14,844 nucleotides of DNA from Hamiltosporidium magnivora (taxonomy: Eukaryota > Microsporidia > Dubosqiidae), in NCBI GenBank assembly GCA_004325065.1, contig PITI01000309.1, forward strand, positions 1 through 14,844, read 5' to 3'. Shown here in pieces: positions 1 through 8,570 of this stretch; position 1 is the first letter of the stretch, and the number at the start of each line of letters is the position of its first letter. Both the position numbers and the translations under genes were made by a program. The notes under the pieces are model-generated. The model worked only from the letters and a program-made list of their open reading frames with translations. It had not been told where the DNA came from and did not search any database.

Positions 1-606
1 TTTGAGAAAAGAAACAGAAAAATTAATTCCTACTTCCTCACAGACCTTAGAAACTCCTTTAAATCTTATATTATAGGCTATCGACAATAATAATATTTCA
101 ATCATTTGTTCAATTATTAGTTTGGATTCTTTATCATTTTCAAATTCAAATACATCAAATATTCTGATGAATCTCAACAGGTTTACTAAGCTTAAATTTT
201 CCTTTAAAGCGGGAAACTGACGTATAAAATATTTAAAATGAATAAACTCATTGTGATTTAAGATTTTATCTTTTATATAAATATTATTGATTTCTGTATC
301 CGAATCCTTTGAGTTAAATCTGAGTGGAAATATATTTTCTGAGAAAATCTCAATTTTATAGCAATTAGTGCATATTGTATGTTGATAACATTTATAATCT
401 TTATTTATAAACTTGGAAAGTGCAGCCTCATGCAATTTCAAATCATTCAAAAATTCAGAAATATTTTCAAGTTCATTGTAAAAATGCAGTATGTATTTTT
501 TATTAGCCATCGTATATTTAAACATATAAAAACATAAAAAGATATTTGGTACCCTGCAAATTGTATTAAAGTATATTTTAATATCAGATGAAGTTGTTTT
601 AAACAT
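1..606 (-). CDS. Hypothetical protein, 3' end missing (runs off left edge)
   Basis: An uninterrupted minus-strand frame runs from a stop at 642-640 to the window edge, with no stop in over 200 codons, unusual in DNA this AT-rich. Three in-frame ATGs exist: 606, 525 and 510. I chose 606 because a CATCCC motif lies 17 nt upstream, echoing the motif before the proteasome gene here; 510 (MANKKYILHF) is the alternative. Using the 606 start, residues 73-82 hold a C-x2-H-x2-C-x2-C cluster (Cys73, His76, Cys79, Cys82), which could bind a metal. The rest alternates acidic/lysine-rich loops with amphipathic Leu/Ile/Phe helices (for example LVNLLRFIRIFDVFEFE), vaguely like the helical part of BTB/Skp1-type or microsporidian leucine-rich proteins, but I do not recognise a family. 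No signal peptide is evident. The gene is real with good confidence; its function is unknown. Confidence 0.75.
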   Translation of the reverse strand, partial: MFKTTSSDIKIYFNTICRVPNIFLCFYMFKYTMANKKYILHFYNELENISEFLNDLKLHEAALSKFINKDYKCYQHTICTNCYKIEIFSENIFPLRFNSKDSDTEINNIYIKDKILNHNEFIHFKYFIRQFPALKENLSLVNLLRFIRIFDVFEFENDKESKLIIEQMIEILLLSIAYNIRFKGVSKVCEEVGINFSVSFLK

Positions 607-623
607 TTCAAGATTTTGATGTA

Positions 624-629
624 GGGATG
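624..629 (-). promoter_or_regulatory. CATCCC motif upstream of the left-edge gene
   Basis: Read on the minus strand, CATCCC ends 17 nt before the ATG at 606. It matches the first six bases of the motif just before the proteasome start codon. C-runs close to the start codon are a known microsporidian promoter signal. One short match in AT-rich DNA is modest evidence, but it favours 606 over 525 or 510 as the start. Confidence 0.35.
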
Positions 630-2775
630 CGAATTCGTATTAACATAATTATTTGAATTAATTAAATCAAATTTAATTTATTTATTCATTAAAATAAATG
701 AAATACATGTTTGAATCGATTATTTTTTTTTAAAATACATTAAAATGATTATAATTTGAGAGATTAAATATTTCAGTTGATTAAATTCCTAAATTTATGA
801 AATATAAATATATTTTTAATTTAAAAAAATTAAATTCTTTGTACAAGAATATTCTATCATCAGAATTCATACCGTATAAATTTTAAAGCGCCAAATTATC
901 ATTAAAAAAGTTTAGTACCATCAGAACAGAAATCCGGGTATATTTGACACAATTTTTCTGGTTGTAAAATATATTAGTTCAAGACTGAAATATGTAAAAA
1001 ATAGATATATTATATTATAGGAATAACCAGTAATAACCATATATGAAAAAATATAATATCACGAATTAAAAGTAAAACAAATTATTAAAGAGAAACGATT
1101 TAAAAATTGAATGAAATATGTTTTTTAATTATAATTTTTGTCTGTGAATTTTACATCTCGTCTACTGTTTTATTGCTAAATTTTTCTATATTTTCCTCAC
1201 ATTTACATTTTATGTTGCCTCTTTTAGCAATTAAATTATTACAAATCAGGTTTTAATATTTTGTCCTTTATTGACACAATATTATCTTTTTATTACATCA
1301 TACTTAGACAGAGAATATGATTGTATGTGTGTTTAATCTCTATTAATTGCATACACTCATGCCTTTTATCAGTTTTTATTGTATTTCATCAAGATGCCTT
1401 TCTTATTATTCCAAAAAATTAAATGGTTGTAGGTGAATCTTTTAATTTCAAAGACTGAATATTGCCTATATCTTTATGAGTATATAATGCAGTTTAAGAT
1501 ATATTCTGTATTGATTTATTCAATATTATCTAAACATATATAAAAGATCTATGTCAAACCCAAATCTAAAAAAAGTATTATTATTTATCACAAGGGCTTT
1601 ATGAACTCAACCCGCATACATATTAAGTCGATCTTCTATGAATTTTTTTGTAGATTAGATATTTTTTAAATATGTTAATAAAATAAAAAAGGCAATTTTA
1701 GATAAATTCTGGCATAAGTTTGTAATCTAAAAAAAATTTTAGGTTCTACTATTTTTTTAAAATAAATCAATTTTTTTTTATTATTTTATTATAGAAAGTC
1801 AAAATGAAATAGCAAAAAATGTGTAAAATAGTTTATATTCAATGCGATTTATGTAGTTGAAATTTGTAAGTAATGATTAATAATTTGTTTAAATTTGAGG
1901 CCAAAATAATATTAGAAATTATCAATGATGACTTCAAACTTATTAGTTAATTTGCATCTGCAAATATATTTTGTATTTTTTATTTTAGATAATGTTCCTC
2001 ATATAGATAACTAGTGCCGAATGCGAAAATAAAATCAAGATTAAAGCCATGAACCCGATCTAATTGCGCACTAGAAGACTCTCGTGAAATGAAAGCAATC
2101 ATATTAGATATTTTTCTAAAGAACTTATAAAGTACACTAATTAATTGAACATCTGTAAGAAACGTCTAAATTGAAACAAAAATATAAACAATAAAAATTG
2201 AAAAAATATTTTTCAGCAAGTTAGATAAAATATAATGACTTATTCCCTGAAGTTTTTTTAGAATTCAATTGTCCTGCGTGCTTAAAAGCTTTGCGAACTC
2301 TGCTCAGGGGAAACGCAACCATAAAATCCAAAAAAAAATAATAGAATTGAAACAACTTATATTCTTTTAAATTACTGCAACCTATCACATATTGAATTTA
2401 TATCCTATGAATTCACAAAAAATAGCCAAAAATATTTTTTCTGCTGTCCTAACTATTTTATTTCTATACCTTTGCACATTTTTTCAAGCCTATGACTACA
2501 ACATATTTTCATTTTTAAATTATCTTAATTATTTTCAAGTTATAATCAGGAAGATCAGTTTCGATGCCCATTTTCAAACGTAGAATATATATTAAGTTAT
2601 GGACTTACCTAAACTTAATAGTGAAAATATTTCGTTTCTATGAATCTAGGAAAAAAATATTTAAAGGACTTCTTTTATAATGCTTGTATAGCCCAAGGGG
2701 TCTTATTTCATTTTACTCGCGAAAAATTTGAATGAAATATGACACATAATTTTATGTTTTTTTTGTTTTAAATGA

Positions 2776-2808
2776 TGTGTTCTTACAGTACAAATATATA
2801 AGAACGCA
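2776..2808. repeat. Inverted repeat (10-nt arms) inside a larger palindromic patch
   Basis: TGTGTTCTTA (2776-2785) and TAAGAACGCA (2799-2808) pair at 9 of 10 positions around a 13-nt loop. Outside them, a CTTATTT...TTACTCGC block near 2700-2722 faces GCAGTAAAATAAGCC at 2806-2820, giving imperfect outer arms. It could be a small decayed foldback element or chance in AT-rich DNA. Confidence 0.3.
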
Positions 2809-2930
2809 GTAAAATAAGCCAGCTTGTGATGTGTTTTGCGATAATATGACATACATGGTTAGTAAAAATAACTACGAATGGTTGTAAATCAATAACAAAC
2901 ATCAATTAAAACTATCCCATCCTTTTTTAA

Positions 2931-3627
2931 CAGTGGCAAGTATTACATTAGTTTTCATGACATTAACGCAGTTTAAGGTTTAACATAAATAACTACTACC
3001 CAACACTCCATCAGTACCTCTTTGATACCTACACTCAAAGCCTTTCATCGACCAAGTGTGTAGAACCTAATTACTAGGCGAGGCGGTTGCCCGGCGTTCG
3101 ATAATGTTCGTTGCATGAAGTGTGATCGTAGATCGAAACACCCAGGAATCTCCCAAGACTATGCAGCACTCGCACGTACTCAACACTTTCCAAACCTTAT
3201 CAATTTCTAGATAAGATATATTTCAGAGATTTACATGAGATCCACGTAGATAATACAATGTGATACTATTGGTGTAACCTACTATTTGGCTTTCCCGGGT
3301 TTAAATGATTTTTGTTTTATATTTTCCAGGCGCTAAGTCTTCAAACCCGAGTAAGCAAGGGCTAGATTTCCATGCTTTTACATAGAAATCATCTACATGT
3401 TCAGCTGCGGTCTGTAATCGAGTTACATAAAAAACTACAAATAAATTTGTAGAAAAAGTTTCGCTATTGTAGACCTCCTCCGACTCTTCATATAAACACC
3501 CATAAAACACCCGAAAATTTGGTGAGGTTTTATTTCCACCAAAAATACAAACAAATATATCTTATATCAATCTCGCATACCCATTGCCAAGCAGATAGTT
3601 TTTTATGTGGTTATTCTCCCTCCACTG
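2931..3627 (-). repeat. Dispersed repeat family, copy A (about 697 bp)
   Basis: The whole segment aligns with 8571-9258 in the same orientation (roughly three quarters identical by eye), and its right part aligns with the reverse complement of 14641-14844. I assign minus orientation because copy C lies that way next to a plus-strand integrase remnant. The ends carry CAGTGG (2931-2936) and CCACTG (3622-3627), a 6-bp terminal inverted repeat; read as an LTR the same ends give TGG...CCA. A perfect 8-bp hairpin, CTACAAAT/ATTTGTAG, sits at 3435-3452. A 69-codon minus frame (3301-3510) lies inside; the differences from copy B are not concentrated at third codon positions and copy B is broken by stops, so I do not call it a gene. 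Flanks AACTATCC (2910-2917) and GGATAGTT (3627-3634) are inverted copies, meaning unknown. It is GC-richer than its surroundings. LTR or non-autonomous TIR element; unresolved. Confidence 0.85.
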
Positions 3628-5353
3628 GATAGTTGTATATATAATGATTTATAAATAATTTCCATAAATTTTAGCGACCTGTATTTAAAAATTCAATTAA
3701 CATATTTCTAAACTTATGAAGTGAAGTATTCTTGATCTCGAAAATATAAACAAAAAAATATTAGATAATTCACAGATATCTATTCCCTGTTTTTGTTTAA
3801 CAGCATGAGAAAAAACTTACGATTTTCCGACGACCAGCGTTGTGGTTAATCTGACTTACTCAGATGACCTACAACCCTAAAAAATCTTGAATAATTAAAC
3901 ATAGGAATATCCATTTGAGATGCTTCCTATTTTCTATAAGTATTTTTTTTAAAGAAAAAATGAACATTCATAGCATCTACATGCCAACCAAAACTCAGAT
4001 ATATATTGTTTGATTTAAATTAAACTCAAGCATAATTTTCTAAGGTTTTTGTTTCAAAAAAAACAAGTTTCTCCAATCCCACACTTTTTCTAGAAGATCT
4101 TTAAAAGATTCAACTTGCAAATAATTTTTTTATATTTTTTTCAAAACGAAACAAGAATGCTATTTACATGTTTCTTAAATAAAAAAATACTTGTATGGCA
4201 TGTAAGATATGTTTATGTTTGTCATAAGCAGTATTAAATAAGTTTCAACATATTTACCTGGTCTTCAAAAAATTAAGCATAGCGATTTACTATCAACAAA
4301 TTCACAGATAATTTTTTGCAATCTGAGAGTCATTTTTTAATCTATTCTTCCAAAATCACTGGCCTTACATGGTTAATTGTTTATCGGGTTACTAAATATT
4401 TGGTATCATAAAGAGAAAAAATCTAAGATGTAATAGTAAAAATTTTACGTCTCTCTTATATTATTGTATAATTTGTTTATCCTCTCCTTAAATGCTTTTT
4501 TATAACGTCTATTTTATTTCTATAGTCTAATTTTTGTTCTCAGTACTTCATAGACAGCTAAAATTATTTTCCCTGCTTTTTATTTGGAGACCTTCTTTTG
4601 CTAAAAACATTCATTAGACCTTCCTGTTCTAAATTTTTTAAAATTAGTGTAGTTGTTCTGTCCTAACCATTTTTCATATGTAAGTGCTAAATAATGCGAT
4701 TTGTAATACAATTCTCATTCTTTTAAGAAGTCTTCGAATCAAGAACTCAATATTTGATAAGGAGACGAGAATCAAATTTAGATTTCCCCTCTTGTCCTAT
4801 CATGTTTTATGCATTCTTAAGGCAGGGTGGGGGTTTGTTTTCAGTTTATAAAGTGATTAGTTTATGTTTGGAATAAGTTTGTTATTTTTTACATATCACT
4901 TCCTTAAAAACATTTCTCCTATCGTTTATAGCTTAGTTTGCACCATTTCGTATTATAAAATCCTTTTATTTGTACTCATTTCTTTATTCTATTGCAATTA
5001 AGAAATATATGCTTTAACTAAATAAAAATGTATTTAAATTTTTTAATAGCTGCATAAATAAATTTATTGATACTTGAATAAACTAACACAAATACTTTCA
5101 TTTATCCAATTATTCCTAAAAATTTTTCAAAAAAAAAATAATTTGAAATATACTAAAAATAGTAATTTAAGATATATTTAAAAAAATATATATTTATTTT
5201 TAGAATATTTTTTTTAATTTAGCTTATTTAATTAAATCAAAAAACATCTAAATGTAAGAAAAAAATCAAAAATTTACATAAATAGATAATTTTAGTTTTT
5301 TTTAAAAAATTTAATTTAAATTATAAATAAATTGAAAAAAAATAATCCATACG
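3628..5353. other. AT-rich intergenic stretch with weak decayed coding traces
   Basis: No intact gene. 3839-3875 holds a strong hairpin. Between 4430 and 5000 the plus strand is pyrimidine-rich, and the minus strand keeps short coding-like tracts: 4662-4567 reads 32 codons including LILKNLEQEGLMNVFSK, and about 4510-4430 includes RYKKAFKERINKLYNN. These look like debris of one old minus-strand gene or element, without a recognisable family. 5030-5353 is almost pure A/T and runs directly into the start of the deubiquitinase. Confidence 0.5.
3839..3875 (+). other. Imperfect 16-bp hairpin with 5-nt loop
   Basis: GTTGTGGTTAATCTGA (3839-3854) faces TCAGATGACCTACAAC (3860-3875) across the loop CTTAC. 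Thirteen of 16 positions pair, plus one G-U as RNA. The stem is richer in G/C than the surroundings, so it is not simply AT palindromy. No T-run follows to suggest a Pol III terminator. Function unknown. Confidence 0.5.
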
Positions 5354-6319
5354 ATGCGCCTTCAAGTTCTATTAATTGCAATTGAATTGATACTTACTGC
5401 AAAAAAATCATCTAAAAAAGCAACATGGAACCAAAATATATATCCAAAATTAAAAAATCAGAACAATATCTGCTATTTTAATTCTTTAATTCAATGCCTG
5501 TATAATATTGAAAGCTTTTTTGATTTTATAATAAATCATGATAAAAATCCATCAAAACCTGTAACTTCAAATATTAGAGCAATAATTGGTCGTATGAGTA
5601 AAGAAAAAAATTCAATTGAGTCAGTTTCTTATTTAGAAAACGCGATATTTGAATACAAAGATCATGGATTTGTGCTAAGTAAACAAAATGATGCATCTGA
5701 AATATTTATCTACATAATTAATAAAATGATTGAAGAAGCCATTACTTCAAAAATTAATGAGCATAAATCTATTGAAGCTAAAGAAAATAAAAAACTTCGT
5801 GAATTATTTTATTTAAGTTTTTTCTATAAATTTAAATGCCAGAAGTGCAGCTATGCAAGTAGAACAAATAATGAAATAACCAACGCGATTAATGTTGCAA
5901 TCGCTAAATCTGTTCAAGAAGCCCTAAATAAACATTTTAAATCGTCGGAACCTGTAGAAAAAGATTGTGAAAGTTGTAAAGGAAAGAATATTACAACAGA
6001 GAAAAGGTGTGAAATAATTGATTCACCACAAATTCTAACAATCATTTTCAAAACTTTTAATAATGATGCTAAAAAATTGCAAAATGAAATCTTTATTGAA
6101 GAAAATATTGTTTTTCATCGTAGTCAATATAAATTAAAAGGATTTATAAAACATATAGGAGCTAAAACTTCATCAGGTCATTATATTGCATACGTTTTAA
6201 AAAGGAATACTCTTGTATATTTTAATGATGATTCAAAAAGGGATTTAACCCAGAAAGAAAAAGAAGATGCACTTAACAAAGGAAAACCATATGTTCTATT
6301 TTACGAGAGAATTACCTAA
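5354..6319 (+). CDS. Ubiquitin carboxyl-terminal hydrolase (USP family, peptidase C19), possibly secreted or ER-targeted
   Basis: A 321-residue protein, essentially a bare USP domain, which would remove ubiquitin from substrates. Seen: Cys box NNICYFNS with catalytic Cys40 and the oxyanion-hole Asn at 35; QNDASEIF (111-118), the family's QQDAxEF block; two zinc-ribbon CxxC pairs (162/165 and 205/208); His box SGHYIAYV with His276; YFNDDS (289-294) with Asn291 as third triad residue, as in USP2-type enzymes; and the closing block PYVLFYER. No frameshift and no missing catalytic residue, so it is probably active. The Cys box lacks the usual Gly and Thr (N37, I39). The start is forced: an in-frame TGA lies at 5333-5335, and the next Met (81) is past the catalytic Cys. 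The protein therefore begins MRLQVLLIAIELILTA-KK, a signal-peptide-like or anchor-like helix (one Glu inside) with a plausible cleavage after Ala16. No CCC motif precedes it; a possible AATAAA lies at 6424-6429. USP identity is near certain; location is inference. Confidence 0.95.
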   Translation: MRLQVLLIAIELILTAKKSSKKATWNQNIYPKLKNQNNICYFNSLIQCLYNIESFFDFIINHDKNPSKPVTSNIRAIIGRMSKEKNSIESVSYLENAIFEYKDHGFVLSKQNDASEIFIYIINKMIEEAITSKINEHKSIEAKENKKLRELFYLSFFYKFKCQKCSYASRTNNEITNAINVAIAKSVQEALNKHFKSSEPVEKDCESCKGKNITTEKRCEIIDSPQILTIIFKTFNNDAKKLQNEIFIEENIVFHRSQYKLKGFIKHIGAKTSSGHYIAYVLKRNTLVYFNDDSKRDLTQKEKEDALNKGKPYVLFYERIT

Positions 6320-7442
6320 AGAATCTTATTCCGTTATTTTCATCTAAACAATTAAACTTATTTTAATTATTTGTAAAAAATTTCTTAAAAATCTATCTTT
6401 TTCTAATTCAATTAGTCATTAAAAATAAAAAAATTAAAAAAAAATAATTTTTGTTTAGATTTGTTTTTTTAATTTATAATTTTCGTGTTTTATTGCATTA
6501 CAAGGCTTTTAAATTTTTTAGTCAGAGTCTTTGTTTCGATATTTAAATCTACATTTTAAAGTTGAATAATTTTAGAGTTTGTTTTTGTACCTCATATTTT
6601 ATATGAGTTTTTATGTGTAATATAGTTTTATATCAACTATAATTTACCTTTTTTTTTATTTTTTAAGACTTGAACCTGACTCAATTTCCCTTCTTAAATT
6701 AAAATTGATTCTATCGACTTTTTATTTTCTACAGATTAAATAGATTTCCAATTGACTGGCAATAAAAATTTCTTTAAAATAGATTTATGATGTAATTACA
6801 ATATTCACTGAAATAGCAAATTATGGATTAAAATAACTCTCGATTTAAAAATATGAAAATTATTAAAAAACAACAAGACTTCATCCTTTATTTATCTAAA
6901 TAAAAGTTGAAGCGAGTAATGTGAAGTAATTACAACCGCAATTAAATTTATTACATAATTTGTATATCAAAATTAAATACCAAATTTCTTTATTCAAAAA
7001 ATACTTTCTTAAAAATTCAAAATCTTAAATTATTTTTAAAATTTCTGTATGATTTAAGAAAAGATACTGAAGTGGTTAAAATGGAAGAAAAGATTATATA
7101 AAAGAGATAAATTTTTAACGAGTAATTTTAGTAAATAAATTTCTAAATCTCAGTGGCTAAAATTATAGAAAAATTTTTTACCCAGACTCTTTAAAATAAA
7201 AGTTTAAATTTCTTATTTCATAATTAGTTATTTCATTCATTAAAAATATTTTCTTGAATCCTTAAATTCGTTCGAATTTAATAAAATATTAAATTTTGTC
7301 GTTTAAATTTCTTCTAATATATTTCAAATAATTCCTTAAAACTTAAAAAATTATTTGAAAATAATATGAATCATCAAAAATAAAAAAATCAATTAAAAAA
7401 CATTTTTTCAACTTTTTTTAAATCTTAGATTTTCTTTCCTTG
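6320..7442. other. AT-rich intergenic stretch between the two genes
   Basis: Holds no reading frame of note, no recognisable RNA and no transposon fragment. It consists mostly of A/T runs. An imperfect pair, AGTGGTTAAAATGGAAGAAAA (near 7073) and a diverged copy near 7153, is probably chance. The length (1.1 kb) is long for a microsporidian intergenic region and fits an expanded genome. Confidence 0.6.
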
Positions 7443-7450
7443 CATCCCCC
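7443..7450 (+). promoter_or_regulatory. CATCCCCC start-proximal promoter motif
   Basis: A run of five Cs ends 8 nt before the ATG at 7459, inside a stretch otherwise almost free of C and G. In microsporidia a CCC-like signal immediately upstream of the start codon marks many well-expressed genes, including core housekeeping ones, and a very short 5' leader is usual. The motif supports both the chosen start and the microsporidian assignment. Confidence 0.65.
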
Positions 7451-7458
7451 TTTAAGAA

Positions 7459-8160
7459 ATGTCAAATTCAAAACAAGATGTTAATTCTTATAGTCCAGAA
7501 GGTAGAATATATCAAATCGAATACGCTATGCAAGCAATGAATCTAGGAACAACCACCATAGGATTAGTAACATCTGATGGTGTAGTTCTTTGTTCAGAAA
7601 AAAAAGTAATTTCTAAATTACAAATATCTGAAACAATACGAAAGCATTACAAAATTTATGATCATATAGCTCTTGCCTTCTCTGGAATTAGCGGGGATGC
7701 AAAAACAATTGTATCAAAGAGTATGGAGTGTTGTCTTAATCACACACAGATATACAATGAGAATATACCAGTAGAGGGACTTCTAAAACATCTCTGTCAA
7801 CTTGCACTTAAATTTAGTGAAAAGGATATGTATAAAAAAATATTTAGTAGACCATTCGGAGCTTCTATACTTGTTGCTGGGTTTGATACAGAACCTAAAC
7901 TTTATTCTATTGATCCTTCTGGTTCATATTACAGGTACAAAGCAAAAGCAATTGGATCTGCTTATGAAGCAGTGGAAACAGAACTCAAGACTGTTTACAA
8001 TACAATTGAATCATCTGATGATGCAATTAAGAAAGGATTGGGAATTTTGAAAGGTGTAATGAAAGATCCTTTGGATAAAGAAAATGTTGAGGTTTGTGTT
8101 GTGAAGGACAAAAGTATTAACTTCTTAAGTTCTGATGAAATACAAAATTACATTGAATGA
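7459..8160 (+). CDS. PSMA5/PUP2: 20S proteasome subunit alpha type-5
   Basis: A 233-residue alpha-ring subunit of the 20S proteasome core, which gates substrate entry and has no catalytic Thr of its own. The alpha-type signature is complete at residues 11-27 (YSPEGRIYQIEYAMQAM). Alpha-5 is chosen over the other six alphas from the VNxYSPEGR N-terminus, SRPFG (130-134), DPSG (152-155), KAIGSAYEA (163-171) and the ILKGVMKDPLDKENVEV region (196-212), which follow the human PSMA5 / yeast Pup2 pattern. It is about 8 residues shorter than human, mainly at the N-terminus. The frame is intact and intronless. The start is supported by the CCCCC motif 8 nt upstream, and the extended signature begins 10 residues in, leaving little room for another choice. 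It lies 1.1 kb downstream of the deubiquitinase on the same strand, so the two are probably transcribed separately. Confidence 0.97.
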   Translation: MSNSKQDVNSYSPEGRIYQIEYAMQAMNLGTTTIGLVTSDGVVLCSEKKVISKLQISETIRKHYKIYDHIALAFSGISGDAKTIVSKSMECCLNHTQIYNENIPVEGLLKHLCQLALKFSEKDMYKKIFSRPFGASILVAGFDTEPKLYSIDPSGSYYRYKAKAIGSAYEAVETELKTVYNTIESSDDAIKKGLGILKGVMKDPLDKENVEVCVVKDKSINFLSSDEIQNYIE

Positions 8161-8180
8161 AATAAAATGTCGTTGTGTTT
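8161..8180 (+). terminator. Polyadenylation signal AATAAA abutting the stop codon
   Basis: AATAAA (8161-8166) follows the TGA directly, and a GT-rich tract (GTTGTGTTT) lies a few bases beyond. Very short 3' untranslated regions with the signal at or near the stop are usual in microsporidia. A/T-rich DNA yields AATAAA by chance, but the placement and the GT-rich follow-up support it. Confidence 0.5.
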
Positions 8181-8570
8181 ATAAATTTTATATATTTTCT
8201 TTAAATTCTATGCATTTTTAATGCTATTTTATTTAAAAATTTTAAAAATCCAAACAATGCAATTAATAATCAAAATACTAAAAAAAGAAAATAATTTATT
8301 AAAAATTCAAAGAACCGTGGAGGCTATTCTAGAAAAAAATGAAATCAAGATTCAATATGATAACTTTATATCCTAAATACAAAATATATTTGACTATAGA
8401 AAAAAAGTTCTTCTATTCAGACAATTATGAATTATCTTTTAATACACATTGAAATATAATCTTATTTTACAATTGAACCCAGAGTCCAAAATTACAACCA
8501 TATATTGAGTAACAATAGCATATTTATTAAATTGAAGTTTTATTTAAAAAATTTCCATATTTTTTAAAAA
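8181..8570. other. Intergenic, nothing seen
   Basis: AT-rich, stops in all frames, no recognisable gene, RNA or repeat before copy B starts. Confidence 0.6.

Larger units (their letters stand above)
607..2930. other. AT-rich intergenic stretch without a recognisable gene
   Basis: Very AT-rich, dense in stops in all frames. 640-860 is almost pure A/T with palindromic TTAATT-type words. 1135-1560 is strongly pyrimidine-biased on the plus strand, as an old minus-strand gene would leave, but I cannot read one. A short open stretch (about 2235-2340, plus) includes the tract FNCPACLKALRTLLRGN, a C-x2-C pair with no family I know. A small frame at 2392-2583 (first ATG at 2407) encodes a hydrophobic peptide and is probably chance. 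An inverted-repeat cluster lies at 2697-2825. Confidence 0.6.

Noticed and set aside
2392..2583. Plus-strand 63-codon frame encoding a hydrophobic, signal-peptide-like peptide
   Set aside because: It starts at TTG (first ATG at 2407), has no upstream motif, and Phe/Leu/Tyr-rich short frames are expected by chance in such AT-rich DNA.
3070..3110. A-box-like TAGGCGAGGCGG and B-box-like GTTCGA in repeat A, suggesting a tRNA-derived SINE
   Set aside because: The two boxes are only about 10 nt apart, too close for a Pol III promoter, and copy B does not keep them well.
3301..3510. Minus-strand 69-codon frame as a gene
   Set aside because: It lies wholly inside repeat copy A, copy B has stops in the same frame, and the differences between copies do not favour third codon positions.
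6661..6690. Minus-strand GGTTCAAGTC resembling a tRNA B-box
   Set aside because: The flanking bases do not form a T-stem and no acceptor or anticodon arm can be placed around it.
7070..7165. Imperfect direct repeat of an AGTGGYTAAAAT word upstream of the proteasome gene
   Set aside because: The match is short and A-rich, within chance for this composition.
7802..8050. Plus-strand 82-codon frame
   Set aside because: A shadow in another frame of the proteasome alpha-5 gene.
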